Shown: positions 1-7,307, counted from the stretch's first letter. The stretch: 33,055 nt of DNA from UBA791 sp963602355 (GCA_963602355.1 CAVCIU010000017.1:1-33055), one strand, 5' to 3'. Program-made: numbers and translations. Notes: a model not told the origin generated them from the sequence alone.

Positions 1-49
1 CAGGAGACTCTTAATCTCTTGGTCGTGGGTTCAAATCCCACCGGACTCA
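1..49 (+). tRNA. tRNA-Lys (anticodon CTT), 5' end cut off
   Basis: Only the 3' two thirds lie in the window. The anticodon arm is GGAGA (3-7) / TCTCT (15-19) around the loop CTCTTAA (8-14), giving anticodon CTT at 10-12, which reads AAG (Lys). A five-base variable loop follows, then the T arm GTGGG (25-29) / CCCAC (37-41) with loop TTCAAAT. The 3' acceptor strand is CGGACTC (42-48) and the discriminator is A49. CCA is not encoded. The D arm and 5' acceptor strand are outside the window. Confidence 0.9.
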
Positions 50-67
50 TTTTTTAAATACAGATAT

Positions 68-97
68 AGCAAGGCTTTCAGACCTTGCTTATTTTTT
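68..97 (+). terminator. Rho-independent terminator of the tRNA-Lys transcript
   Basis: A 7-bp perfect stem AGCAAGG (68-74) / CCTTGCT (83-89) with an 8-base loop is followed by TA and six T's (92-97), about 20 bases past the tRNA 3' end. Confidence 0.85.
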
Positions 98-148
98 GGA
101 AAATTTTGAGAATTTGCTTGTGGGACACTCACGGGACAGTTAAAAAAT

Positions 149-1138
149 TTATTTTCTTAATCTTACGATTGCAGTACCTGATGCCATGCCAGCCCCAAAA
201 GCACAAAGCAACAATGTAGCAGGAGTTTTCAATTCTCCTTTTTTCATCTTATCAGAAAGAACACAAGGTATTGATGTTGCAGAAGTGTTTCCAAATTCTT
301 CAATATTTGTAAGAACTTTTTCCGTTTGAATACCCAATCTTTCAGTCAAAGCCTCTATCATTCTTAAATTTGCTTGATGAGGAACAAAATAATCAATATC
401 TTCCCATGTCATACTAGCTTTTTCTAATGTTTTTTCAATCAATGTTGGAATTTCTTGCATAACGTATTTATAAACGTCTTTTCCAGCCATTTTTAAATGA
501 TTATCGCCGTTAGCACCGTTATTTTCTGCCAAAGGACAAATTTCTCTTTGCAAATCAAGACTTATAAACTCTTTTTTCGTTCCGTCAGCACCTAGTATCA
601 CTTCTTCAATATCATTAATACCGTCATTCGATTCTTCCACAAGAGTTGCAGTCGCACCATCTCCAAAAAGAACACAAGTTGTTCTATCTTTCCAATCAAC
701 AAATTTTGAAGTTGTATCAGAAGTAATCACCAAAACTCTTTTTGCAAAACCAGTTGCAACATTCGCTCTTGCAATTTGCAAAGCATACACATATCCTGTA
801 CAAGCCACCGAAATATCAAATGCACTTGCATTTTTTGCGCCAATCCCTGATTGTACCTCACAAGCAACAGTCGGATAATGTCTTTCCGGTGAAGATGTCG
901 CAGAGATTATCATATCTATAGTTTCTGGATTAATATTTTTGTTTTCAATAAGTTTTTTAGAAGCCTCAATAGCAAGTGTTGAAGCAGTTTCAGAAGATGA
1001 AGCAATATATCTACTTTTTATTCCTGTTCTTTGAGTAATCCATTCATCGCTTGTATCGACAATCTTTGAAATATCATCATTTGTAACTTTTAATTTTGGA
1101 ACACTATATTCAATTCCGTTTATACATACTGGTATCAT
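149..1138 (-). CDS. fabH: Beta-ketoacyl-ACP synthase III
   Basis: Starts fatty-acid synthesis by condensing an acyl-CoA (usually acetyl-CoA) with malonyl-ACP in the cytoplasm. The thiolase-fold catalytic triad is visible: Cys118 in SVACTGYVYAL, His259 in FVPHQANLRM and Asn289 in EEFGNTSAT, counted from an upstream GTG at 1153. I prefer ATG at 1138 because the family begins near the stretch reading MIPVCINGIEYSVP, but the GTG adds only five residues and cannot be excluded. About 330 residues, normal for the family. No acyl-carrier or other fab gene adjoins it, so it looks monocistronic behind its own promoter at 1171-1199. The catalytic Cys, His and Asn are all intact. Confidence 0.95.
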   Translation of the reverse strand: MIPVCINGIEYSVPKLKVTNDDISKIVDTSDEWITQRTGIKSRYIASSSETASTLAIEASKKLIENKNINPETIDMIISATSSPERHYPTVACEVQSGIGAKNASAFDISVACTGYVYALQIARANVATGFAKRVLVITSDTTSKFVDWKDRTTCVLFGDGATATLVEESNDGINDIEEVILGADGTKKEFISLDLQREICPLAENNGANGDNHLKMAGKDVYKYVMQEIPTLIEKTLEKASMTWEDIDYFVPHQANLRMIEALTERLGIQTEKVLTNIEEFGNTSATSIPCVLSDKMKKGELKTPATLLLCAFGAGMASGTAIVRLRK

Positions 1139-1170
1139 AACTTTTAATCTCACTTAATTTTGCGAAGACC

Positions 1171-1199
1171 ATTCTAACTTTTATTAAAAATAACGTCAA
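1171..1199 (-). promoter_or_regulatory. Sigma-70-type promoter of fabH
   Basis: On the minus strand, TTGACG (1199-1194), a 17-nt spacer and TAGAAT (1176-1171). Each box differs from consensus by one base. The predicted start near 1164 leaves a leader of only about 10 nt to the GTG or 25 nt to the ATG. No good Shine-Dalgarno is visible. Confidence 0.6.
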
Positions 1200-1226
1200 G
1201 TATTTTTTACAAAACAATTAACGTTT

Positions 1227-3017
1227 TTATTTATTTCTACTAAAGAAACTTGCAATATCTTTATGTTTAAGCAATTTTGAAATTGGTCTACCGTGTGGGC
1301 AAGTATATGGTTCTTTGCAACCTCTCCAATTTTTAATCAAATCTTGCATTTGCCACATTGTCAACTCATCTCCAGCTTTTATCGCAGCTCTACAAGAGGT
1401 TGTTATCAAAATCTTTTCTTCTAATCCGTCCAAATCACCTTTCAAATTTTCTAAAATATCTGAAAGCAAATCTTTTGGATTAACCTTAGACAACATTTGG
1501 GGAATTTTCTTAAAAGTTATTTCATTATTTCCTAAAAATGCTATCTCATAACCATATCTTTCAAACTTATTTTCATTCTCCTTCAATTGTTCATATTCAT
1601 TAGGAGAAACAGCTAAAATATCAGACACAAAAAGAATTTGAGAAGCAACGTCTTTTTGCGCTTTCAACTTTTCGTAAATATATCTTTCTGCAGCAATATG
1701 TTGATCAACGATTTCTAAACCGTCTTCTTTTTCAATCAAAATGTATGTTTTCTTATATTGTCCAATAATATTTTCATCAAAAGAAGTTTCTTCCCCATAT
1801 TGAGAGTAAGAAATTTCTTTTATATAAGTTGGTTTTTCTTTTGGGATATCCATTTTTAATTGATATTGAGCCTTCATCTCATCAGGAGTTTTCAACGTAA
1901 CTTCTTTTGGCTCATATTTTGGAATATCACTCACATACACGTCATCAGGATTTTTTTCTTCTTCTTGTTGTTGAGAGAAGAAATCAACAACCTTTTCCTC
2001 ATTAAAATCGTCATTTCTAACTTCTGTAGTATTCATCAATGCCATTTTCACAGCAGACATAACAAAGCTAAAAATTTGATTTGTGTTTTTGTATCGAACT
2101 TCTTTTTTTGTTGGGTGAACATTCACATCAACATCTTGTGGCGGAACCTCAAGATTTAAAATCACAAGCGGATACTTATTCTTTTCTATCAAATATTTAT
2201 AAGCCATATCAATAGCTTTTTGCAAAACAGGACATTTTACAGGTCTTGAATTAACGTAAGTAAAATAACCTTTTTTGCTAGAACGTGTATAATCAGGTGT
2301 TGATACATACCCTGAAATTTTTATATTTGAAATTTCGTCTGTCTTATAAACCTCTTTCAAATAATTAACGGCATCTTTTGCGTAAACCTCTTTAACAGTT
2401 GAAAGAACATCATTTAAGCCATTAGTTTCTAATGCAACTTTGTCTTCATTTTTAAGCATAAACGCAACATCTGGGTGAATAATTGCAATCGTTTGAATAA
2501 GTTCTTGAATGTAAGAAAATTCAGTTTTAGAAGATTTTAAAAACTTCAAACGAGCAGGAATATTATAGAACAAATCCCTAATTTCCATAATCGTACCAAT
2601 AGCACAACCTGTCGGAGTGGTTTTAACTTCGCTATTTTCACATTCAACCTTTGTGCCATTTTCAAAATCTTTTGTTCTTGTAATACAAGTAACCTTTGAA
2701 ATAGAAATTATACTAGCTAAAGCTTCACCTCTAAAACCAAGAGTATGAATATCATACAAGTCTTCTGTATCAGAAATTTTGCTTGTTGCGTGTTTTGAAA
2801 ACGCAAGCATAATATCGTCTGGGGGAATACCAGAACCGTTGTCTGCAATTCTAATATTTCTACACTCATTAGAAATTTCAATACTGATTTTTTTAGCACC
2901 AGCATCAATAGAATTTTCTACCAATTCTTTCACAACAGAATAAGGTCTTTCAATTACTTCCCCTGCTGCAATCTGGTTTATAAGGTGTTTTGATAGTTGT
3001 TTAATTCTTCCATTCAT
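1227..3017 (-). CDS. mutL: DNA mismatch repair protein MutL (endonuclease type)
   Basis: Couples MutS mismatch recognition to strand removal. Numbering from an upstream ATG at 3050, the GHKL ATPase motifs are ELVENSIDAG (42-51), DNGSGI (70-75) and FRGEALASI (106-114). A low-complexity acidic linker (about 340-430) leads to the C-terminal dimerisation domain. That domain carries the metal-binding nuclease motif as DQHI-AA-E-RYIY-E (449-460); the usual Ala after DQH is Ile. It also has CRAAIKAGDE and CPHGRP near residue 584. This is the self-nicking MutL type found where MutH is absent. The ATG at 3017 (residue 12 of the longer frame) is preferred because MNGRIKQLSKHLINQIAAGE matches the usual N-terminus. 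A GGAGGA lies 21 nt upstream of it, too far for a normal ribosome site, so the start is not certain. Confidence 0.95.
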   Translation of the reverse strand: MNGRIKQLSKHLINQIAAGEVIERPYSVVKELVENSIDAGAKKISIEISNECRNIRIADNGSGIPPDDIMLAFSKHATSKISDTEDLYDIHTLGFRGEALASIISISKVTCITRTKDFENGTKVECENSEVKTTPTGCAIGTIMEIRDLFYNIPARLKFLKSSKTEFSYIQELIQTIAIIHPDVAFMLKNEDKVALETNGLNDVLSTVKEVYAKDAVNYLKEVYKTDEISNIKISGYVSTPDYTRSSKKGYFTYVNSRPVKCPVLQKAIDMAYKYLIEKNKYPLVILNLEVPPQDVDVNVHPTKKEVRYKNTNQIFSFVMSAVKMALMNTTEVRNDDFNEEKVVDFFSQQQEEEKNPDDVYVSDIPKYEPKEVTLKTPDEMKAQYQLKMDIPKEKPTYIKEISYSQYGEETSFDENIIGQYKKTYILIEKEDGLEIVDQHIAAERYIYEKLKAQKDVASQILFVSDILAVSPNEYEQLKENENKFERYGYEIAFLGNNEITFKKIPQMLSKVNPKDLLSDILENLKGDLDGLEEKILITTSCRAAIKAGDELTMWQMQDLIKNWRGCKEPYTCPHGRPISKLLKHKDIASFFSRNK

Positions 3018-3091
3018 ACTAGAAATTTTAACACAAATTCCTCCAAACATGTGATTTTTTATTTTAAAACAAAGTTTAAAATAATTGTATT

Positions 3092-3964
3092 ATGAGAACA
3101 AATACAAAACAAAAACACGTAGAAGAGAAGAAAGCGGAATTAAAGGTTGTACAAACCAACCCTATTAAAACAGTCGCTTACAATGACATTAACTTAAAAA
3201 ATTGGAAAGATTACCCAGAAGTAAAAACAGATACATTCTGGCAATTCCCGACAAGATTAAGAGAACACGGACACTCAAACGATTATCACGGAAACTATAT
3301 CCCTCAACTTGCTCAACAGTTCTATGAGAGATATACAAAAAAAGGTGATGTCGTTCTAGATTTATTCTTTGGTTCAGGCACATCTGGAATTGAAGCAGTA
3401 AATATGGACAGACGTTGCATTGGCGTTGAATTAAAACAAGAATTGGTTGATTCTGTAAGTAAAAAATTCACACCAAAACAACTTGTAACTGACGTTAATA
3501 TTATCTGTGGCGATTCAACAAGCCAAGAAGCAATGGATAAAGTTCAAGCAAGACTTGACGTTATGGGCAGAGAAAAAGCACAATTCTTAATTCTTCACCC
3601 ACCATACGACGATATTATCAAATTCTCTGATAAAAAAGAAGACTTGTCTAATTGTTCTTCAACAGAAGAATTCTATGACTTGTTTGAAAAAGTTGCTAAA
3701 AACGGCTACGACATGCTTGAAAAAGGACGTTTTGCAGCATTAATTATAGGAGATAGCTACAAAAATTCAGAAGTTCAACCTTTAGGTTTCAAATGTATGG
3801 AAAGAATGCAAAACTTGGGTATGAAACTAAAAGCTACAATCGTTAAAGATATCCAAGGTAACGAAAGAGCAAAAGGAAGAACTGCAAACCTTTGGAGATA
3901 TAGAGCATTGGCTGGAGGATTTAATATTTTCCAACACGAATACATCTTTATTTTCCAAAAATAA
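3092..3964 (+). CDS. Orphan N4/N6-type DNA methyltransferase-like protein
   Basis: Probable SAM-dependent DNA amino-methyltransferase. The SAM-binding motif is VVLDLFFGSGTSGIEA (about 87-102), followed by an acidic end of the next strand (IGVEL). The catalytic motif reads HPPY (169-172) in LILHPPYDDIIKF, where most families have D/N/S-PP-Y. The conserved-looking WQFPTRLREHGHSNDYHGN block (50-68) precedes motif I. No restriction endonuclease or specificity gene is next to it, so it would act as a solitary epigenetic methylase. It is single, facing away from mutL, with a near -10 sequence (AATAAT, 3080-3085) six bases before the ATG and no Shine-Dalgarno. The target base and sequence cannot be read from the protein. 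An RNA substrate is possible but less likely. Confidence 0.75.
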   Translation: MRTNTKQKHVEEKKAELKVVQTNPIKTVAYNDINLKNWKDYPEVKTDTFWQFPTRLREHGHSNDYHGNYIPQLAQQFYERYTKKGDVVLDLFFGSGTSGIEAVNMDRRCIGVELKQELVDSVSKKFTPKQLVTDVNIICGDSTSQEAMDKVQARLDVMGREKAQFLILHPPYDDIIKFSDKKEDLSNCSSTEEFYDLFEKVAKNGYDMLEKGRFAALIIGDSYKNSEVQPLGFKCMERMQNLGMKLKATIVKDIQGNERAKGRTANLWRYRALAGGFNIFQHEYIFIFQK

Positions 3965-3994
3965 ACAAGAACTAAAATTACATTATCCCCCTAA

Positions 3995-4034
3995 AAACGG
4001 TAACGGGCGACTCTACGAGTCGCCCGTTTTAATT
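3995..4034. terminator. Large palindromic bidirectional terminator
   Basis: A perfect 12-bp stem AACGGGCGACTC (4002-4013) / GAGTCGCCCGTT (4017-4028) closes on the triloop TAC. T-rich tracts lie on both outer sides (TTTTAATT on plus; CCGTTTTTAG read on minus). It sits between the convergent methyltransferase (+) and toxin-antitoxin pair (-), and can end both. Confidence 0.85.
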
Positions 4035-4049
4035 AAATTTTATCAATCA

Positions 4050-4337
4050 CTACGCAACTTTTAATGTGTAGCCTAATTCTTTAATTATTTTTGCTAAAGT
4101 ATCAACTTTTGGAACTCTTTTGCCTGCAAAAATATCGTAAAGTAGGGCTCTATCAATTCCTGCCTTTTTACAAAAACCAGAAATGCTATCACGAGATTTT
4201 ATAACATTTTCCAACGATCTAAAAAATGCGTTAAAATTTCCGTCTTCAAGATATTCTGAAAGACTTTCATTCATATATTCTTTTTGAAATTGTTCATCTT
4301 TTAATTGGTCTTGTAGAAAATCATTAAAATTAGCCAT
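4050..4337 (-). CDS. Antitoxin, HTH (XRE-like) addiction-module antidote
   Basis: Small DNA-binding antitoxin, partner of the overlapping upstream toxin. Residues about 14-50 match the antidote-family N-terminus (EYLEDGNFNAFFRSLENVIKS). The helix-turn-helix follows at about 54-90 (SGFCKKAGIDRALLYDIFAG, then KVDTLAKIIKELG). The 95-residue length is normal. Its ATG at 4337 overlaps the toxin's 3' end by 8 nt, and the Shine-Dalgarno (GGAG in the toxin codons just upstream) implies coupled translation. The order toxin-then-antitoxin is as in HigBA and the related addiction-module killer/antidote family. It presumably binds the palindrome at 4659-4682 to repress its own operon. Confidence 0.85.
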   Translation of the reverse strand: MANFNDFLQDQLKDEQFQKEYMNESLSEYLEDGNFNAFFRSLENVIKSRDSISGFCKKAGIDRALLYDIFAGKRVPKVDTLAKIIKELGYTLKVA

Positions 4338-4653
4338 TTATATCTCCTTTTATATTTTCTAAATATTGTTTTGCTATTTCAATATCTTTTGATTGTTTTG
4401 ATTTATCACCAGCATTTAACAACAAAACACATATATTATTTCTAACTGTATAATAAATTCTATAGCCTTTTCCAATCGTAAATCTTAATTCGTATAACTC
4501 TGGAGCAATCATTTTATAATCTCCAAAATTATCATCATAAATTCTTTCAATTCTCTTTACGATTTTTACTCGAATAGACATATCCAAAGATACTAACCAG
4601 TCTTGGACTGGGCATTTTCCATTTTTCAATTCATAGAAAATAATTTCTTTCAT
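4330..4653 (-). CDS. Toxin, RelE/HigB-like addiction-module killer protein
   Basis: Probable ribosome-dependent mRNA interferase of the RelE/ParE superfamily. The 107-residue protein matches the killer-protein pattern in order: FYELKNGKCPVQDWLVSL, then the helix VKIVKRIERIYDDNFGDYK, then ELRFTIGKGYRIYYT, then LLLNAGDKSKQSKDIEIAKQYL. The basic GKGYRIYY strand and the GDKSKQ loop are the usual signature positions. ATG at 4653 begins only six bases after a -10 box (TACACT, 4665-4660), so the transcript probably starts at the ATG itself. No Shine-Dalgarno exists, and the next Met (26) would delete the first strand, so this start is kept. The pair lies in a stretch with no other mobile genes. Confidence 0.88.
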   Translation of the reverse strand: MKEIIFYELKNGKCPVQDWLVSLDMSIRVKIVKRIERIYDDNFGDYKMIAPELYELRFTIGKGYRIYYTVRNNICVLLLNAGDKSKQSKDIEIAKQYLENIKGDING

Positions 4654-4658
4654 ATTTA

Positions 4659-4688
4659 TAGTGTAGTATATTTACTACACTATGTCAA
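4659..4688 (-). promoter_or_regulatory. Toxin-antitoxin promoter with overlapping palindromic operator
   Basis: On the minus strand: perfect -35 TTGACA (4688-4683), a 17-nt spacer, -10 TACACT (4665-4660). A perfect inverted repeat TAGTGTAGTA (4659-4668) / TACTACACTA (4673-4682) with 4-nt centre covers everything between the -35 and the transcription start. A repressor bound there would block RNA polymerase, as expected for autoregulation by the antitoxin or toxin-antitoxin complex. Confidence 0.85.
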
Positions 4689-4713
4689 TTATTCAAAAGT
4701 ATTATTAGCAGAA

Positions 4714-4929
4714 TTACCCACCGCAGACTTTACAAGGTATGCCACCACGTTGTTGGGCTTTTTTCTTTTCAATTTTTATACAATTTTTTGTACATTTTTT
4801 AGCCCATTTACAAGTTGGTTTATGATATTTATACGTATTCGTATTAAACACAACAGTTTCAGCCATTGCTGGAACATTTATAAATCCAACAACTGAAAAT
4901 ATTAATAAAGTCGTTAAAAGTTTTTTCAT
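4714..4929 (-). CDS. Small secreted Cys-rich protein (Ada-zinc-like C-terminus)
   Basis: A 71-residue protein, counting from ATG 4929. A signal peptide (KKLLTTLLIFSVVGFINV, cleavage likely after AMA) precedes a mature part of about 48 residues. This has five Cys (CKW, CTKNC, PCKVCGG) and the pattern YHKPTCKWAKK...GGIPCKVCGG. The pattern resembles the short metal-binding module seen in Ada and at the ends of some secreted nucleases (KYHxxxCxxxK...PCKVC). Secretion and metal binding are inferred; no enzyme activity is suggested. It lies 13 nt after mtnA and is probably the last gene of that operon. A longer in-frame start at 4980 would sit inside mtnA and spoil the signal peptide, so it is rejected. 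Confidence 0.65.
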   Translation of the reverse strand: MKKLLTTLLIFSVVGFINVPAMAETVVFNTNTYKYHKPTCKWAKKCTKNCIKIEKKKAQQRGGIPCKVCGG

Positions 4930-4942
4930 ATTTATATCTCTT

Positions 4943-6001
4943 TTATTCTTTTTCAAAAGCTTCTTTAATAGAAACCTCATAAGGTGCTCTTAAAATACCT
5001 TTTTCTGTGATAATACCTGTGATAAGTTCGTTTGGAGTTACATCAAAAGCAGGGTTTAAAAATCTAATTCCCTCAGCGCAAACAGTTTTGCCATTAATAT
5101 GTGAAACCTCTTCGTGTGAACGTTCTTCGATAGGGATTTCTTTACCAGATTTGATATTTCTATCGATTGTTGAAAGTGGTGCAGCAATATAGAAAGGTAC
5201 ATTATGATATTTTGCAGCAATTGCCACTGTATAAGTACCAATTTTATTTGCAGTATCGCCATTTGAAGCAATTCTATCGGCACCAACTACAACCATATCA
5301 ATCATACCTTTACTCATGAAATATGAACACATACCGTCTGTAATAAGTGTTACAGGAATACCGTCAGTTTTAAGTTCAAAGGTTGTAAGTCTTGCACCTT
5401 GTTGTCGAGGTCTTGTTTCATCTGCAAAAACTTGAATAGTATTATCTTTTGCAAAAGCTGAACGAATAACCCCAAGCGCTGTACCATAAGCAACGGTAGC
5501 CAATGCCCCTGCGTTACAGTGAGTAAGGATTGTTGCGCCTTTTGGAACAACTTCTGCGCCGTAATCGCCCATTTTTTTATTAATTTCAATATCTTCATTC
5601 TCCATTTTGATACCGTTTTCAACCAATTCTTTTACAATACCGTCAATGTCAGAAGTTGAATTTTCAATCAATTCTTTTTGTTTTTTACAAGCCCACATAA
5701 GATTTACAGCAGTTGGTCTTGAAGTAGCCATATAGTCAGCTTTTTCTATCAATTTTTTAATAAAATCTTCTCTTGAAAGATTTTGTTTTTGTAATTCTTG
5801 AGCATAGAGAGCAACCCCGTGAGCACCAGCAATACCAATAGCAGGAGCACCTCTAACAATCATTGTTTTGATTGCATCATACATTTCATCGCCTGTTTTC
5901 ACATCGACATGTTTAAATTCGTAAGGCAAAATTGTTTGGTCAATTAATCTTGAAAAATTATCTATCCATTCAATCGTTTTTATCTTACTGTGAAATTCCA
6001 T
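4943..6001 (-). CDS. mtnA: S-methyl-5-thioribose-1-phosphate isomerase
   Basis: Converts methylthioribose-1-phosphate to methylthioribulose-1-phosphate in methionine salvage; it belongs to the eIF2B-related fold. Key stretches are MIVRGAPAIGIAGAHG (48-62), ILTHCNAGALATVAYG with catalytic Cys162, DETRPRQQGARLT (194-206) and VVVGADRIASNGDTANKIGT with catalytic Asp242. At 352 residues it has normal length. A good Shine-Dalgarno (AGGAGT, five bases before the ATG) supports the start. No other mtn gene is in the window, so the pathway's remaining steps are elsewhere or absent. It is the third gene of the ruvC operon. Confidence 0.95.
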   Translation of the reverse strand: MEFHSKIKTIEWIDNFSRLIDQTILPYEFKHVDVKTGDEMYDAIKTMIVRGAPAIGIAGAHGVALYAQELQKQNLSREDFIKKLIEKADYMATSRPTAVNLMWACKKQKELIENSTSDIDGIVKELVENGIKMENEDIEINKKMGDYGAEVVPKGATILTHCNAGALATVAYGTALGVIRSAFAKDNTIQVFADETRPRQQGARLTTFELKTDGIPVTLITDGMCSYFMSKGMIDMVVVGADRIASNGDTANKIGTYTVAIAAKYHNVPFYIAAPLSTIDRNIKSGKEIPIEERSHEEVSHINGKTVCAEGIRFLNPAFDVTPNELITGIITEKGILRAPYEVSIKEAFEKE

Positions 6002-6026
6002 TTTTACTCCTAGCTATTTTTAAATT

Positions 6027-6542
6027 TTATCTAATTTCGATATCAATATTTTCGTTGTTACCTTCTTTTTTAATGCCAGAAATTGCTTCATAGATATAAG
6101 CTGTAACCATACCTGTAAAAGCATTCATCAAAGCTGATAACAAAGCAACAAAGATGACCAACATAACAAGAACGATAAAGCCACCAAAATTATTGAAAAA
6201 ATATAGTAAAAATGAAGTGTGTACCGGAATAAAACTCAAAAGAGCATGGAAACCTTTAGATAAAAGACTTAACAAAATATCTAATGGTACAAACACGATT
6301 GAAAAAGCTATGAAAGAAACAAAGCCAACTGTTGCACCAAAGATTGATCCTTCTCTTAAATCGAAAATGCCAATCATGTTATTTCTTTTCATGTAATATA
6401 AAATGCCACCGCTTAGAACCAACATCAAAATTGAAAAAGAAAATACGTTGATGTATGGAATAATGGATACAACTGCAAGTCCTGCACCTGCAATAGCACT
6501 TAAAATAGCGATTTGTTTTAATAATAATACGTTTATGTTCAT
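6027..6542 (-). CDS. Conserved-looking four-helix membrane protein, unknown function
   Basis: I do not recognise the family. The 171 residues contain about four hydrophobic segments: roughly 7-28, 34-50, 68-95 and 112-152, the last possibly a pair. A short charged loop KRNNMIGIFDLREGSIFGA follows segment two and the tail is polar and acidic (KKEGNNENIDIEIR). The pattern resembles DUF4199/permease-like small integral membrane proteins but that is only a guess. ATG 6542 follows GAGG by about nine bases. It lies 23 nt behind ruvC and 25 nt before mtnA, so it is co-transcribed with them. Confidence 0.7.
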   Translation of the reverse strand: MNINVLLLKQIAILSAIAGAGLAVVSIIPYINVFSFSILMLVLSGGILYYMKRNNMIGIFDLREGSIFGATVGFVSFIAFSIVFVPLDILLSLLSKGFHALLSFIPVHTSFLLYFFNNFGGFIVLVMLVIFVALLSALMNAFTGMVTAYIYEAISGIKKEGNNENIDIEIR

Positions 6543-6565
6543 AATTTTAACCTCATTTTTTATAG

Positions 6566-7057
6566 TTATTGTGCCACAAGTTTACCGTTTGCGCAACATC
6601 TAGCACAGCATATCCCCATGGCGATAGAATCCACTGTATCGTCTAATTTTGGTAAAGTTTCTCGATTAAGTGTAATTTTTACCATTCTTTCTACTTCTTT
6701 TTTATCTGCTCTACCAAAACCAGTTAGAGTTTGCTTGATTTCCAATGGTGTAAATTCGTAAATTGGAATACCGTATTTTTCAAGCGCCATAATGATTACA
6801 CCCCTAGCCTCTGCAACTGGAATAATTGTTTTTTGGTTTTTAAAATAGAACAATTTTTCCACAGATGCAGCATCTGGTTTGAATTTTTCAATAATAGAAC
6901 ACAAGTCCTCAAAGATTTCAAACAATCTTTGAGAGTCATTTTGAGTAGATTTAGTTTGAATAGAACCAGAAGAGACTAAATCCAAATTATCACCTTCAGC
7001 ACTTAAAAGCGAATAACCTACAATAGCCATTCCTGGGTCGATACCAAGTATTAACAT
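6566..7057 (-). CDS. ruvC: Holliday junction resolvase RuvC
   Basis: Cuts Holliday junctions moved by RuvAB. Starting at ATG 7057 gives 163 residues with the RNase H-like catalytic acids at Asp7 (ILGIDPG), Glu67 (SVEKLFYFKN), Asp139/140 and Asp143 (KLDDTVDSIAMG). The first aspartate at 7 matches the E. coli position, which decides the start; a longer frame to 7138 adds an unrelated N-terminus. The C-terminus has an unusual CCARCCANGK with four Cys. A perfect -10 (TATAAT, 7069-7064) lies six bases before this ATG with no Shine-Dalgarno. First gene of an apparent operon with the membrane protein and mtnA; ruvB is elsewhere (12686) and ruvA is not in the window. Confidence 0.95.
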   Translation of the reverse strand: MLILGIDPGMAIVGYSLLSAEGDNLDLVSSGSIQTKSTQNDSQRLFEIFEDLCSIIEKFKPDAASVEKLFYFKNQKTIIPVAEARGVIIMALEKYGIPIYEFTPLEIKQTLTGFGRADKKEVERMVKITLNRETLPKLDDTVDSIAMGICCARCCANGKLVAQ

Positions 7058-7063
7058 ATTTTG

Positions 7064-7069
7064 ATTATA
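7064..7069 (-). promoter_or_regulatory. Consensus -10 element of ruvC, six bases before its ATG
   Basis: TATAAT on the minus strand (7069-7064), then CAAAAT, then ATG. The predicted start of transcription coincides with the ATG, so the mRNA would be leaderless. No clear -35 is seen 16-18 nt upstream. Confidence 0.5.
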
Positions 7070-7142
7070 GCAAAATTTTAAAGGAAAATCTAAACGTAAA
7101 ATAATAGTAATATTTAAGCAAAACGCATATATTAACATTTGT

Positions 7143-7275
7143 AAAGTGTATAAAAGACACTAATATGTATAACTTCGGGAATTTGCGTAAAATTAATAAA
7201 AAACAAACTGTTGACTTTTCTTTTTATTACGTGCATAATTATAAATGTGGATTGAAAGTGTAAAAAGAACACTAA
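7143..7275 (+). repeat. Two copies of an AAGTGT...ACACT hairpin motif in the ruvC-rsgA gap
   Basis: AAAGTGTATAAAAGACACTAA (7143-7163) and AAAGTGTAAAAAGAACACTAA (7255-7275) are near-identical, 112 nt apart. Each holds a short inverted repeat (AGTGT / ACACT). The second lies inside the small transcription unit at 7245-7368. The remainder of the 368-bp gap between ruvC and rsgA is AT-rich with no further recognisable feature beyond the promoters and terminator listed. Confidence 0.5.
7211..7239 (+). promoter_or_regulatory. Promoter of the short unit upstream of rsgA
   Basis: TTGACT (7211-7216), exactly 17 nt, then CATAAT (7234-7239). Each box has one mismatch to consensus. Transcription would start around 7245-7247, at the ATG of the 20-codon frame. 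Confidence 0.65.
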
Positions 7276-7307
7276 ATACATTTACTCTAATTTATATAAA
7301 CTCCTAA
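7245..7307 (+). CDS. Possible 20-codon leaderless ORF, or body of a small RNA
   Basis: ATG at 7245 opens a 20-codon frame ending TAA 7305-7307. Its product begins MWIESVKRTL and has a more hydrophobic second half ending in TLIYINS. The ATG lies five bases after the -10 box, with no Shine-Dalgarno, like several other first genes in the window. A terminator follows at 7348-7368, so the whole transcript would be about 120-125 nt. It may instead be a non-coding RNA; nothing in it matches 6S, SRP or tmRNA that I can recognise. Whether it is translated cannot be judged from one sequence. Confidence 0.3.
   Translation: MWIESVKRTLNTFTLIYINS

Noticed and set aside
1860..2159. 99-codon open frame on the plus strand
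   Set aside because: Lies wholly antisense inside mutL; Phe/Ile-rich translation of antisense codons with no motif or ribosome site.
7058..7138. Longer RuvC N-terminus starting at 7138
   Set aside because: Adds 27 residues unlike the family; ATG 7057 places the catalytic Asp at position 7 as in E. coli.
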